From Clostridium sp. (GTDB lineage Bacteria > Bacillota > Clostridia > Clostridiales > Clostridiaceae), in assembly GCA_028692255.1 (NCBI GenBank), contig JAQUXS010000007.1, positions 1 through 53,757 on the forward strand: 53,757 nt of DNA, given 5' to 3'. The position numbers were made by a program, and so were the translations under genes. A model generated the notes under the pieces. It saw only the letters and a list, made by a program, of their open reading frames with translations, did no database searches and was not told the origin of the DNA. How positions within the stretch are numbered: the stretch's first letter is position 1; each line of letters starts with the position of its first letter. Below, one piece after another: positions 7,317 through 17,472 of the stretch.

Positions 7317-10300
7317 ATGAATTCAAATAATGGATGTGTAAAACAAGGACTATATGATCCTCAATTTGAAAAGGATAATTGTGGTATAGGCTTTGTAGCA
7401 AATATTAAAGGTGAAAAAACTCATGATATTATAAAAAAAGGTATTGAAATACTTGTTAATTTAACTCACAGAGGTGGAGTTGGTTCTGACACAAAAACAG
7501 GGGATGGTGCTGGAATGATGCTTCAAATCCCACATGAATTCTTTAGAATTTCATGTGATAATCTTGGGATTGATTTGCCAGACGAAGGAAAATATGGAGT
7601 TGGAATGGCATTTTTACCTAAAGAAAAAGCACTTGCTTACCAATGTGAAGGCATAATTGAAAGAGCCGTAGAAGAAGAAGGACAAAAAGTACTTGGATGG
7701 AGAGATGTACCAAGAGATAACAGACTTATAGGTGAAACTGCTAAAGGTACTGAACCAAGTATAAAACAAATCTTTATAGGAAGTACATGCAAATCTCAGA
7801 AAGAATTTGAAAGAAAATTATATATAATTAGAAAAAGATCTGAAAGTGAAGTTTCAAGAATCTTAGGAAATGAAGCTTCATCATTTTATATATGTAGTCT
7901 TTCAAGTAAAAAGATAATATATAAAGGCCTTCTTTTGCCAGATCAAATCAAGTCGTATTACATGGATTTAAATGATATAAATTTTAAAAGCGCTATAGCT
8001 CTTGTCCATCAGAGATTTAGTACTAATACTTTCCCAACATGGGATCTTGCACAGCCTTTCAGATATCTTGCACATAATGGAGAAATAAATACCATTAGAG
8101 GAAATAGAAACTGGATGAATGCAAGAGAAGGAAATCTTGAATCAAAGGTATTTGGAAAAGAGATAAGTAAGTTATTCCCAATAGTAAGTCCAAATGGAAG
8201 TGATTCAGCTTCTCTTGATAACATATTTGAACTTCTTATTATGGATGGAAGAACTCCTGCTCATGCAATGATGATGCTTGTACCAGAAGCTTGGGAAGGC
8301 AATGAGAAAATGGAGGAAAACAAAAGAGCTTTTTATGAATATCACGGTTCACTTATAGAACCTTGGGACGGTCCAGCTGCAGTAAGTTTCTCAGATGGAG
8401 TTCAAGTTGGTGCAGTACTTGATAGAAATGGACTTAGACCAGCAAGATATATGATAACTAAAGGTGGAACTGTAGTGCTCTCTTCAGAAGCAGGAGTACT
8501 TGACTATGCACCAGAGGAAATTGAATTAAAAGGTAAACTTGAACCAGGGAAAATTTTCTTAATTGATACAAAGCAGGGCAGAATTATAAGTGACAGCGAA
8601 ATTAAAAATGAAATTTGTACAGAACAAGATTATAAGGATGCTATTAAAAAGAATAAACACGTATTAAGAGATTTTAATGGTACAAAAGAGTATGAACCTC
8701 TAATCCCTGAAGTTTTAAAAGAAAGACAACAGGCTTTTGGTTACACTCTAGAAGATTTAAAATTGATAATTAAAAAGATGGTAGAGACAGGTAAAGAGCC
8801 TCTTGGTTCTATGGGAAATGATACTCCACTTGCAGTGCTTTCAAATAAGTCTAAGAATTTATTTTCATATTTTAAGCAGATGTTTGCTCAGGTAACAAAT
8901 CCTCCAATAGATCCAATAAGAGAAAAACTTGTTACATCTCTTATAAATTATATTGGTTCACAGGGAAATATTTTAAACAAAGAAATAAAGAATAACGCTT
9001 TTATTGAAATTCAAGACCCAATACTTACAGACCTTGATATGTCAAGAATTAAAAGACTTAGCAATAAGGATTTTAAAACTACTACAATACCTATTACTTT
9101 TAAATATGATTCAGGAGTACAAGGTTTTAAAGAGGCTGTTAATAAGATATGTGAAAGAGCTTCAAAGAGAGTCAATGAAGGATACAATATAATTGTTTTA
9201 AGCGATAAATGTGAGGATTCTTATGAAGCTGCTATCCCAAGTTTACTTGCAGTAGGGGCAGTTCATCATCACCTTATAAGAGAAAAAACACGTACAAAAG
9301 TATCAATTATTGTTGAAACAGGTGAAGCAAGAGAGACAATGCATATGGCACTCCTTTTAGGATATGGTGCTACAGCAGTTAATCCATATATTGCATATCA
9401 ATCTATAAAACAGCTTTTAAATGAAGGGGAAATAACTGGATTAACTTATGAAGAGGCTTTGAAAAACTACATAAAAGCAATGTGTGGTGGGCTTCTTAAA
9501 GTTCTTTCAAAGATGGGAATTTCAACACTTAGAAGTTATCATGGAGCTCAAATATTTGAGGCAATAGGACTTAAAAGTGATTTTGTAGATAAATATTTCA
9601 CAGGAACACCTTCAAGAATAGAAGGAATTGGAATTGAAACAGTTGCAAAAGAAGTTCTTATGAGACATAAAGTAGCATTTAATAAAATAAGAAAACCAAT
9701 TTCAGAACTTGATGTAGGTGGAAACTACAAATGGAGAAAAACAGGAGAATTCCATTTATTTAACCCTGAATCCATATATAAGCTTCAGCTTTCAGCAAGA
9801 AGAAATGATTACTCTCTTTACAAGGATTATTCAAGTCTTATAAACAATCAAGATGAACATCTTTGCACTATAAGAAGTATGTTTGAATTTAAGAATAATC
9901 CTATTCCAATAGAGGAAGTTGAACCTGTAAGTGAAATATTAAAGAGATTTTGTGCTGGTGCAATGTCCTTTGGATCAATAAGTAAAGAAGCACATGAAAC
10001 TATTGCTATTGCCATGAATAGAATTGGTGGAAAGAGCAACAGTGGTGAAGGTGGCGAAGATCCAGAAAGATATAAAAAGTGTGCAAATGGAGATTGGAAA
10101 AGAAGTGCAATAAAACAGGTTGCTTCAGCTAGATTTGGAGTTAATGCAGAATATCTAATGAATGCAGACGAAATACAGATAAAAATGGCACAAGGAGCAA
10201 AACCAGGAGAAGGTGGACAGCTTCCAGGTAAAAAGGTAAATGAAATAATTGGTAAGGTTAGGCATGCAACACCTGGAATTGATTTGATATCACCTCCACC

Positions 10301-11831
10301 ACATCATGATATATATTCAATTGAGGATTTAGCACAGCTTATATATGATTTGAAATGTACAAATCCAGATGCTAGAATAAGTGTTAAACTTGTATCAGAA
10401 GTTGGAGTTGGAACTATAGCAGCTGGTGTTTCAAAGGCTCATGCAGATTCTATATTAATAAGTGGTTATGATGGTGGAACAGGTGCAGCACCACTTTCTT
10501 CAATGAAACATGCTGGAATACCTTGGGAGCTTGGACTTTCAGAAGCACAACAGGTACTTTTACTAAATGATTTAAGAAGCAGAGTAGTACTACAGACAGA
10601 TGGACAGCTAAAGACAGGAAGAGATATTGTTGTTGCAGCTCTATTAGGAGCAGAAGAATATGTATTCGCATCAACTCTTTTAGTTGTAATGGGATGTACA
10701 ATGCTTAGAAAATGTCATTCAAATACATGTGAAATGGGTATTGCAACTCAAGATCCAGAGCTTAGAAAACACTTTAAAGGAAAACCAGAGCACATAATAA
10801 ACTTCCTTACATTCCTTGCAAAGGAAGTTAGAGAATACATGGCACAGCTTGGTTTTAGAACAATAAATGAAATGATTGGAAGAACAGATAAAATTGAAGT
10901 GAAAGATGAATCAAATCACTGGAAAGCAAGAGGAATAGATCTTTCAAATATACTCTATAAGCCAGATATGCCAACGAGAATTAAACCATATTGCGTAAAG
11001 AAACAGGATCATGGTATACAAAATTGTATGGATTACAGACTTATAAGAATTGCACAAGGTGCTCTAAATGAAGGTAGAAAAGTTACAGCAGATTTTGAAA
11101 TAAAAAATGTTGACAGAGCAGTAGGTGCAATGTTAAGTGGTAAAATTGCAAAACAATATGGAGATAAAGGCCTTAGTGAGGATACAATAGTATTTAACTT
11201 CAAGGGATCAGCAGGACAGAGTTTTGGAGCTTTTGGAGCAAGAGGATTAACTCTTTGTCTTGAGGGCGAAGCAAATGATTATGTTGGAAAGGGTCTTTCT
11301 GGAGCTAAAATAATAATAAAAACACCTAAAGAGGCAACTTTCAAGCAAGATGAAAATGTAATAGCAGGTAACACAATTCTATATGGTGCAACAGAAGGAA
11401 GCCTTTATATAAATGGTGTTGTTGGAGAGAGATTTGCAGTTAGAAACAGTGGAGCATTAGCTGTGGTTGAAGGTGTTGGAGATCACTGCTGCGAATACAT
11501 GACAGGTGGAAGAGTAGCTGTTCTTGGAAAGTATGGAAGAAATTTTGCAGCTGGAATGAGCGGTGGAATTGTCTACGTATTAGATGAAAAAGATAATCTT
11601 TCAAAATCAATTACAAATAATTTACTTGTTATTGAAGAACTTGACGACCATGACACTGAAACTTTATATAAAATGATAAGTGATCATTTCAAATATACAG
11701 GAAGTAAGAAGGCAAAGGCTATTCTTAAAAATTGGGATGAATCAGTTAGCAAATTTAGCAGAGTAATATCTACTGCTTATAAAGAAATTCTTGAAAAAAA
11801 ATATGAAGAAGAAGCTAAGATTAGAGCATAG
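7317..11831 (+). CDS. gltB: Glutamate synthase, large (alpha) subunit
   Basis: At 1504 residues the length and domain order match GltB. Cys22 after a short propeptide (DNCGIGFVA) is the class II glutamine amidotransferase nucleophile. A central linker domain follows, then the FMN-binding synthase domain (GKSNSGEGGEDPERY, AKPGEGGQLPGKKV). A 3Fe-4S ligand group lies near residues 1126-1137 (CTMLRKCHSNTC), and the GXGXG beta-helix domain ends the protein (GSAGQSFGAFGARGLTL). It makes two glutamates from glutamine and 2-oxoglutarate in ammonia assimilation. gltD follows after 11 nt, so the two form an operon. No damage is visible. Confidence 0.97.
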   Translation: MNSNNGCVKQGLYDPQFEKDNCGIGFVANIKGEKTHDIIKKGIEILVNLTHRGGVGSDTKTGDGAGMMLQIPHEFFRISCDNLGIDLPDEGKYGVGMAFLPKEKALAYQCEGIIERAVEEEGQKVLGWRDVPRDNRLIGETAKGTEPSIKQIFIGSTCKSQKEFERKLYIIRKRSESEVSRILGNEASSFYICSLSSKKIIYKGLLLPDQIKSYYMDLNDINFKSAIALVHQRFSTNTFPTWDLAQPFRYLAHNGEINTIRGNRNWMNAREGNLESKVFGKEISKLFPIVSPNGSDSASLDNIFELLIMDGRTPAHAMMMLVPEAWEGNEKMEENKRAFYEYHGSLIEPWDGPAAVSFSDGVQVGAVLDRNGLRPARYMITKGGTVVLSSEAGVLDYAPEEIELKGKLEPGKIFLIDTKQGRIISDSEIKNEICTEQDYKDAIKKNKHVLRDFNGTKEYEPLIPEVLKERQQAFGYTLEDLKLIIKKMVETGKEPLGSMGNDTPLAVLSNKSKNLFSYFKQMFAQVTNPPIDPIREKLVTSLINYIGSQGNILNKEIKNNAFIEIQDPILTDLDMSRIKRLSNKDFKTTTIPITFKYDSGVQGFKEAVNKICERASKRVNEGYNIIVLSDKCEDSYEAAIPSLLAVGAVHHHLIREKTRTKVSIIVETGEARETMHMALLLGYGATAVNPYIAYQSIKQLLNEGEITGLTYEEALKNYIKAMCGGLLKVLSKMGISTLRSYHGAQIFEAIGLKSDFVDKYFTGTPSRIEGIGIETVAKEVLMRHKVAFNKIRKPISELDVGGNYKWRKTGEFHLFNPESIYKLQLSARRNDYSLYKDYSSLINNQDEHLCTIRSMFEFKNNPIPIEEVEPVSEILKRFCAGAMSFGSISKEAHETIAIAMNRIGGKSNSGEGGEDPERYKKCANGDWKRSAIKQVASARFGVNAEYLMNADEIQIKMAQGAKPGEGGQLPGKKVNEIIGKVRHATPGIDLISPPPHHDIYSIEDLAQLIYDLKCTNPDARISVKLVSEVGVGTIAAGVSKAHADSILISGYDGGTGAAPLSSMKHAGIPWELGLSEAQQVLLLNDLRSRVVLQTDGQLKTGRDIVVAALLGAEEYVFASTLLVVMGCTMLRKCHSNTCEMGIATQDPELRKHFKGKPEHIINFLTFLAKEVREYMAQLGFRTINEMIGRTDKIEVKDESNHWKARGIDLSNILYKPDMPTRIKPYCVKKQDHGIQNCMDYRLIRIAQGALNEGRKVTADFEIKNVDRAVGAMLSGKIAKQYGDKGLSEDTIVFNFKGSAGQSFGAFGARGLTLCLEGEANDYVGKGLSGAKIIIKTPKEATFKQDENVIAGNTILYGATEGSLYINGVVGERFAVRNSGALAVVEGVGDHCCEYMTGGRVAVLGKYGRNFAAGMSGGIVYVLDEKDNLSKSITNNLLVIEELDDHDTETLYKMISDHFKYTGSKKAKAILKNWDESVSKFSRVISTAYKEILEKKYEEEAKIRA

Positions 11832-11842
11832 GAGGGGTTGTC

Positions 11843-13279
11843 ATGGGAAAATTAACAGGCTTTAAAGAATACAAAAGAGAAGTTTCTGAAGTAAGACCTA
11901 TAAAAGATAGAATTAAAGATTTTAAAGAATTACATCTTTCAATGAGTGAGGAAAAGCTTAAGATTCAAGGTGCAAGATGCATGGACTGTGGAACTCCCTT
12001 CTGCTCATGGGGATGTCCTCTTGGAAATTTAATGCCAGACTTTAATGACTTGGTTTATAAAAATGAGTTTAAAAAGGCATATGAAAGGCTTAGACTTACA
12101 AGCTCTTTCCCTGAGTTTACAGGGAGGCTATGCCCAGCACTTTGCGAGGCTTCATGTACTCTTGGAGATAATTCAGAGTCAGTGTCTGTAAAAGAGATAG
12201 AACTTGGAATAATTGAAAGAGCTTTTAATGAAAAGTGGGTAAAACCAAATATACCAAAAGTTAGAACTGGAAAGAAGATTGCAGTTGTAGGTTCAGGACC
12301 ATCTGGACTTGCAGCAGCAGAAGAACTTAACAGTGCAGGCCATACAGTTACAGTATTTGAAAGACATGATAAAATTGGTGGGCTTTTAAGATATGGTATA
12401 CCAGATTTTAAACTTTCAAAGTCTGTAATTGATAGACGAATTGATATTATGAAAGAAGAAGGAATTGAATTTAAGGTAAGTACAAATGTAGGATTAGACT
12501 ATGATTCTAAAAAACTGTTAGCTGATTTTGATGCAGTAGTTCTCTGTGGTGGTTCTACTATCCCAAGAGATCTTAAAATAGAAGGAAGAGATCTTAAAGG
12601 AATTCATTTTGCAGTAGATTATCTATCATATATAAATAAGCAGGTTTCTGAAAATGGTGTTTCCAAAGAAGAATTTGATTTAAAGGGCAAAAATGTACTT
12701 GTAATAGGTGGAGGAGATACAGGTTCTGACTGCATAGGTACTTCTATAAGAGAAGGTGCAGCAAATGTATTCCAATTTGAAATAATGCCAAAGCCACCTA
12801 AAGAAAGAGACGATTCTATGCCTTGGCCACTATATCCTAAAGTTCTTAAAACTACTACTTCTCATGAAGAAGGTTGTGAAAGAGAATGGAGCATAAATAC
12901 TAAAAAATTCATAGGTAGAAGTGGAAGAGTAGAGTCTATTGAAGCAGTTAAAGTTAAATGGGAAAAAGATGAAAATGGCAGATTTACACCTGTAGAAGTA
13001 CCAAATTCAAAAACAACTAAAAAAATAGATTTCGTTCTTATTGCCATGGGATTTTTACATCCACAGCATGAAGGTATTGTAAGTGACCTTAACTTAAAGC
13101 TTGATGGTAGAGGAAATGTATTAACAGATGAAAATAAAATGACAAGTGTTAATGGAGTTTTCTCTGCTGGAGACATGAGACGTGGACAGTCTCTTGTTGT
13201 ATGGGCAATGCACGAAGGAAGAAGTGCAGCTAAGTCTGTAGATGAATATCTTATGGGTGAAAGTTACCTAAGAGGTTAA
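11843..13279 (+). CDS. gltD: Glutamate synthase, small (beta) subunit
   Basis: This 478-residue subunit passes electrons from NADPH to the large subunit. The N-terminal region has two cysteine groups for 4Fe-4S clusters (CMDCGTPFCSWGCP at about 45-56, and LCPALCEASC). An FAD Rossmann motif GSGPSGLAAAEEL is near residue 150 and an NAD(P)H motif GGGDTGSDC near 289. The C-terminal GVFSAGDMRRG closes the FAD site. AGGAGGGG precedes ATG 11843, 11 nt after gltB. A strong terminator follows, which makes gltB-gltD a two-gene operon. Confidence 0.97.
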   Translation: MGKLTGFKEYKREVSEVRPIKDRIKDFKELHLSMSEEKLKIQGARCMDCGTPFCSWGCPLGNLMPDFNDLVYKNEFKKAYERLRLTSSFPEFTGRLCPALCEASCTLGDNSESVSVKEIELGIIERAFNEKWVKPNIPKVRTGKKIAVVGSGPSGLAAAEELNSAGHTVTVFERHDKIGGLLRYGIPDFKLSKSVIDRRIDIMKEEGIEFKVSTNVGLDYDSKKLLADFDAVVLCGGSTIPRDLKIEGRDLKGIHFAVDYLSYINKQVSENGVSKEEFDLKGKNVLVIGGGDTGSDCIGTSIREGAANVFQFEIMPKPPKERDDSMPWPLYPKVLKTTTSHEEGCEREWSINTKKFIGRSGRVESIEAVKVKWEKDENGRFTPVEVPNSKTTKKIDFVLIAMGFLHPQHEGIVSDLNLKLDGRGNVLTDENKMTSVNGVFSAGDMRRGQSLVVWAMHEGRSAAKSVDEYLMGESYLRG

Positions 13280-13282
13280 TAT

Positions 13283-13326
13283 AAAAAAGTTGGAATTCAC
13301 AATGTTGAGTTCCAACTTTTTTTTAA
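13283..13326 (+). terminator. Strong terminator of the glt operon
   Basis: AAAAAAGTTGGAA pairs with TTCCAACTTTTTT, with extra partial pairing inside, followed by a run of eight T residues. It lies 3 nt after the gltD stop. Confidence 0.9.
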
Positions 13327-13416
13327 AATCTTCCAAGGCACAAAGGTTGACAACTGTTAATATTTGGTGATATATATTAACTATATGAAAATTCATGTGA
13401 AAGGAATAGATATACA

Positions 13417-14700
13417 ATGCTTAAGAATAATACAATAACATATAAAGCACAAGTATGGGATATAATGCAGCATTTGTTTGGAAAATTCAATGATCATCAG
13501 CTTCATTGTGTAATATATTTTGATTCACATATTGATGAAAAATGTTTAAAAAAAGCAGTGGATATATCAGCTAATACATTTCCTATAATAAGATCAAAAT
13601 TTGTTGAAAAGTCATATTTTAAATTTCCATATTGGGAAGATTGTAAATTCACCTCTGAAGATATAGTTAAAATAATTGAAACTGAAAATCCAGAAAAGGT
13701 TATTGAAAAAAGTATTGCTGTTAAGATAAAAGAAAATTCTGGACCTCAAATTATAATTAATGTAATAAGAGATAGAAAATGTGACAGCTTGTGCATAGTA
13801 ATGAATCATATGATTTCTGATGCAGCTGGTTTTAAAGAATATTTGTATAGGTTAAGTTCAATATATTCTCACTTGAAAGATAATTACAATTATGCATTAG
13901 ACACTAAAATGGGCTTAAGAAGCACAAAACAGATATTTAAAAATTTTAGTGCTTTAGATAAGATGAAAATATTAGGTGCTTCATCAAAGTTATCAAAATA
14001 TGATAGTGGAACTGTTTTTCCTCTAGTTGGTGATAATAGCAATCCATTTATAGAAACACGAAAAATATCTCGTGAAAGATTTCTTCTTATTAAAACTTAT
14101 GCAAAGAGAAATAAGGTGACAATAAATGATGTTCTTTTAGCAACGTATATAAGATCCCTTTATAAAGTACTTAAAATTAATCATTTAACAGTACCTTGTG
14201 CTGTTGATCTTAGAAAGTACATTCCTAATAGACAAGCAGAAGGTATATGCAATCTTGTATCTAATATAGTGTGCGATATAGGGAATGATATAGGAGAAAC
14301 TTACGGTGAAACACTTTTAAAAGTTAAAAAATCAATGGACTTTGAAAAAAATAATCTTTCATCTCTTAAAGGTCCATTTATGCTTGAGATTGTATTTAAC
14401 ATGCTTCCTTATAAGAAAGCAAGACAGATTGTAAGCAAAATGTTTAAAAACCCACCTATACACATGACTAATATAGGGATTATAGACAAGAATAAACTTG
14501 TATTTAAAGGCTTAAATATAAAGGATACATTTATAAGCGGTTCTATAAAGTATAAGCCATATTTTCAGATTGCTATAACAACTTTTGATAATCAAATGAC
14601 TTTAAGTATTAATTTTTGTGGAACTGAAGAGGATAGAATAAAAATTCAAAAATTTTTACAGGTATTTGATACAGAATTACCACAATGTAGTGAAAAATAG
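13417..14700 (+). CDS. Condensation-domain/acyltransferase-like protein
   Basis: This 427-residue protein resembles the CoA-dependent acyltransferase fold of NRPS condensation domains and alcohol acetyltransferases. NHMISDAAGF (H130 to D134) is a variant of the HHxxxDG active-site motif with Asn in place of the first His. Later, VPCAVDLRKYI matches the second conserved block of the fold. There is no adjacent carrier protein or adenylation gene, so it is stand-alone and may transfer acyl groups to a small molecule or lipid. The substrate cannot be inferred. A promoter-sized gap separates it from the glt terminator. Confidence 0.65.
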   Translation: MLKNNTITYKAQVWDIMQHLFGKFNDHQLHCVIYFDSHIDEKCLKKAVDISANTFPIIRSKFVEKSYFKFPYWEDCKFTSEDIVKIIETENPEKVIEKSIAVKIKENSGPQIIINVIRDRKCDSLCIVMNHMISDAAGFKEYLYRLSSIYSHLKDNYNYALDTKMGLRSTKQIFKNFSALDKMKILGASSKLSKYDSGTVFPLVGDNSNPFIETRKISRERFLLIKTYAKRNKVTINDVLLATYIRSLYKVLKINHLTVPCAVDLRKYIPNRQAEGICNLVSNIVCDIGNDIGETYGETLLKVKKSMDFEKNNLSSLKGPFMLEIVFNMLPYKKARQIVSKMFKNPPIHMTNIGIIDKNKLVFKGLNIKDTFISGSIKYKPYFQIAITTFDNQMTLSINFCGTEEDRIKIQKFLQVFDTELPQCSEK

Positions 14701-14720
14701 CCTCTTTTATGATATATATT

Positions 14721-14963
14721 TTATAAATTAGATAGTATTTTTTTTGATATTAAATCAGCATCTAAAGTATCATCTACCTTAAGATGGATGTTTTGACTAA
14801 ATCCTTTAGCTTGTCCACTTGAATAAACTATTTCAGCGGTTTCTTGGTCAACTTTTTTTAATACTGTGGCAGTATCACCTGCTTTTATCAAAGCAGTGCC
14901 ACCTTTAGCTAAATAAATAGTATGGTCTTTTTTAAATCTTATTTGTTGTCCTATTTTTACCGT
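14721..14963 (-). pseudogene. Small gene with ACG at the start position (start-codon mutant or non-canonical start)
   Basis: On the minus strand an 80-codon frame runs from ACG 14963 to TAA 14721, encoding VKIGQQIRFKKDHTIYLAK and onward to a well-formed end. The upstream frame is closed by TAG three codons before, and there is no ATG, GTG or TTG until a TTG 25 codons in. AAAAGGAG lies 12 nt before the ACG, as expected for a start codon. A single ATG-to-ACG change would explain it. The protein is small, soluble and beta-rich in pattern (IGQQI, GGTALIKAGDTATVL), but I do not recognise the family. Confidence 0.45.
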
Positions 14964-15209
14964 AAGCTATTTCAACTCCTTTTAGATAATATATTACAAT
15001 TATATCATAAAGACAGTTTAATGTAATTTTTGCTTGAATTTTATACAGTTTTAAAAGGATGTTTAAAATTTAGACAATTTACCAAATCTGTTTATATTAA
15101 ACTTACTCTATTTGATTTATATTAATATTAAATCCAGTTAACATTGCTGCTGACAGTTGTACAGGATGTCGTATTGGACTACTAATAAATTAGATATGGG
15201 GGAATTAAC
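14964..15209. other. Non-coding gap before oleate hydratase
   Basis: No gene is seen. It holds the AAAAGGAG site of the minus-strand frame near 14976-14984 and the promoter region of the plus-strand ohyA gene. No clear palindromic operator was found. Confidence 0.4.
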
Positions 15210-16865
15210 ATGAGATTTAATTTTGACCAAACTATTGATGTTGAAAACACACATGCTTATTTAGTAGGTGCTGGACTTGCTTCTCTTTCTGCAGCAGTAT
15301 TTTTAATAAGAGATGGACATGTTCCGGGAAAAAATATTCATATATATGAACAATTAAACATCACAGGTGGTAGTATGGATGGATGCGGTGATGCTGAGCA
15401 TGGTTATATGATACGTGGTGGAAGAATGTTTGATGAGGAAGGCTATAAATGTACTTTTGGTGTGATGGAAAGTATTCCTTCATTGACTGATCCTAAAGTG
15501 TCCATACTTGATGAATTTCATGCTTTTAATAAAAAAATACACACACATGCTCAAGCTAGGTTAATAGATAATAATGCCAAAATACTTCCTGCATCACCTT
15601 TGGGACTTAATAGTGAAGATAGAATGGCATTGTTAAACATATTTATTTGTACTGAAGATTCTTTAGGTACAAAAACTATTAAAGAATGTTTTCAAGATCA
15701 TTTTTTTACAACTAATTTTTGGTATGAATGGCAAACACTCTTTGCATTTGAGCCTTGGCATAGTGCCGTAGAGTTAAAGAGATATATCCATAGATTTATT
15801 CAAGAACTTCCAAAACTATATGATTTGTCTGGAATACGTCGTACACCATACAATCAATATGATTCAATGTTATTGCCTATGACAAAATGGTTAAAGTCAC
15901 AAGGTGTTCACTTTGAACTAGGCTGCAGAGTAACTGATGTAGAATTCAAACCATCAAAGACTGAGATTACAGTTGAAGCATTCAAATGTGTTAAAGACGG
16001 AAAAGAAACTAAAGTAGAAATTGGTGAGAGAGATTTTGCATTTGTTACCATAGGTTCTTTAACAGCTGGTTCAAGTGTTGGTGATATGCATACACCAGCG
16101 AAGGTTAATGACAAAACTGTAGGTGGAGATTGGGATCTTTGGGAGAAGATGGCCAAAGGGCGTCCACAGCTTGGTAATCCTCATGTTTTTGATGATCGTG
16201 TAAAGGAATCTATGTGGCAGTCTATTACAGTTACTCTTAAAGACCCAACAATGTTTAAAAAAATAATAGAATTTACAGAAAATCAGCCTGGAACTGGTGC
16301 CCATATGACATTTAAAGATTCTTCATGGTTATTTACACTAGTTCTTCATAACCAACCACATTTTTTAAATCAGCCTGATAATATACAAGTTTTCTGGGGA
16401 TATGCTCTGTACCCATACGAAAAAGGTGATTTTGTAAAGAAGCCAATGGTAGATTGTACTGGTGAAGAAATATTAACTGAAATATTGTATCACTTAAACT
16501 TCAAAGATGATATGAAGAAGATTCTTGAGACATCCATTTGCAAACCATGTATAATGCCTTTTACAACAGCACAATTTTTAACTAGAGCAAGGGGCGATAG
16601 ACCACAAGTTATTCCAGAAGGTTCAACTAATTTAGCTTTAATGGGACAGTTCGTGGAAATTCCAGGAGATACAGTGTTTACAATGGATTATTCTGTAAGA
16701 GCTGCGCAAATGGCTGTTTACAAATTCTTAAAATTAAACAAGACGGTTACACCAATTTATAGAGGACAATATGATATTCGTGTATTAATTAATGCAGGAC
16801 TTGAAATGATGAAAGATGATAATTTACGTGAATCAATAGCTGAAATAAAAAATTTAATAAAATAA
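15210..16865 (+). CDS. ohyA: Oleate hydratase (myosin-cross-reactive antigen family)
   Basis: This 551-residue flavoprotein has the N-terminal FAD motif VGAGLASLSAAVFL (about residues 19-32). It is followed by GGSMDGCGD and GGRMFDEEGY, the loop holding the catalytic acid region of oleate hydratases, and near the C-terminus FVEIPGDTVFTMDYSVRAAQ. The enzyme adds water to the cis-9 double bond of free unsaturated fatty acids, giving 10-hydroxy acids, and is linked to fatty acid detoxification. GGGGG precedes ATG 15210. It is a single gene that converges on a TetR-type regulator across a shared terminator, which may be its regulator. Confidence 0.93.
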   Translation: MRFNFDQTIDVENTHAYLVGAGLASLSAAVFLIRDGHVPGKNIHIYEQLNITGGSMDGCGDAEHGYMIRGGRMFDEEGYKCTFGVMESIPSLTDPKVSILDEFHAFNKKIHTHAQARLIDNNAKILPASPLGLNSEDRMALLNIFICTEDSLGTKTIKECFQDHFFTTNFWYEWQTLFAFEPWHSAVELKRYIHRFIQELPKLYDLSGIRRTPYNQYDSMLLPMTKWLKSQGVHFELGCRVTDVEFKPSKTEITVEAFKCVKDGKETKVEIGERDFAFVTIGSLTAGSSVGDMHTPAKVNDKTVGGDWDLWEKMAKGRPQLGNPHVFDDRVKESMWQSITVTLKDPTMFKKIIEFTENQPGTGAHMTFKDSSWLFTLVLHNQPHFLNQPDNIQVFWGYALYPYEKGDFVKKPMVDCTGEEILTEILYHLNFKDDMKKILETSICKPCIMPFTTAQFLTRARGDRPQVIPEGSTNLALMGQFVEIPGDTVFTMDYSVRAAQMAVYKFLKLNKTVTPIYRGQYDIRVLINAGLEMMKDDNLRESIAEIKNLIK

Positions 16866-16899
16866 TAAAAAGGGGTTCGATTTTTTCGAATCCCTTTTA
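16866..16899. terminator. Bidirectional terminator between ohyA and tetR
   Basis: AAAAAGGGGTTCGA pairs with TCGAATCCCTTTT (one G-T pair) around a short T loop, with A-runs on one side and T-runs on the other. It can serve both converging genes, and it overlaps the stop codon of the minus-strand regulator. Confidence 0.85.
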
Positions 16900-17472
16900 C
16901 TTATAAATTTTAGTAGTTGCATATCGTGTTAAAGCTCCAATCATGCTCCCATCAATAATTTCTCTTAATTTGTATACCATTATTTCAGGCGACAGTTTCA
17001 TGCCATTTTTTATCCACTGCACAGTGATGCCTACAAAAGCATGGGTATAAAAATCAGCAATAAATTTAATATCAAATTCTGAAATGTTCATATCTTTTGA
17101 TAAGTCTTTTACTACACCCATAATAAGATCAAAGGTAATGTTAAAAAAGCAAACGTCAAATGCATTTTGACCAGGAGTATTTAGGGCATTTATATAAAAT
17201 ACTTTATTGTTAGATAGATATAACAAAGTATTGTGCATGCCTGTGCTCCAATTTTTATAATTTTTGCAATCACCTATACTTTCCATAACTTCAGTGGAAT
17301 AAATCCAGTCTACTAAATCAAATTTATCTTTAAAATGATAATAAAAAGTTTGCCTATTAAGACCACAGTTGTCCACAATTTCGTGTATAGATATTTTAGA
17401 TAAAGGAATCGTTTGCATTAGTTCCTTTAATGATAAGGCAAGTGCTTTATTAGTTATTTGAGAATAGGACAT
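16897..17472 (-). CDS. TetR-family regulator with DhaS-like C-terminal domain
   Basis: This regulator has about 191 residues. Its N-terminal HTH includes IHEIVDNCGLNRQTFYYHF, and the C-terminal domain is of the TetR_C type found in dihydroxyacetone-kinase regulators. AGGTGA lies 6 nt before ATG 17472. An upstream in-frame GTG (17481) overlaps that ribosome site and is less likely. It converges with ohyA and is divergent from dhuD, so it could control either. Fatty-acid sensing is possible from the ohyA neighbourhood, but this is inference. Confidence 0.85.
   Translation of the reverse strand: MSYSQITNKALALSLKELMQTIPLSKISIHEIVDNCGLNRQTFYYHFKDKFDLVDWIYSTEVMESIGDCKNYKNWSTGMHNTLLYLSNNKVFYINALNTPGQNAFDVCFFNITFDLIMGVVKDLSKDMNISEFDIKFIADFYTHAFVGITVQWIKNGMKLSPEIMVYKLREIIDGSMIGALTRYATTKIYK

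Noticed and set aside
10450-10701. Minus-strand open frame inside gltB
   Set aside because: It is Leu/Val/His-rich, has no ribosome site and lies opposite the well-conserved FMN domain of gltB, so it is only the shadow of that gene.
15908-16304. Minus-strand open frames inside ohyA
   Set aside because: They overlap each other and a well-conserved enzyme, have no ribosome sites and no recognisable domain.
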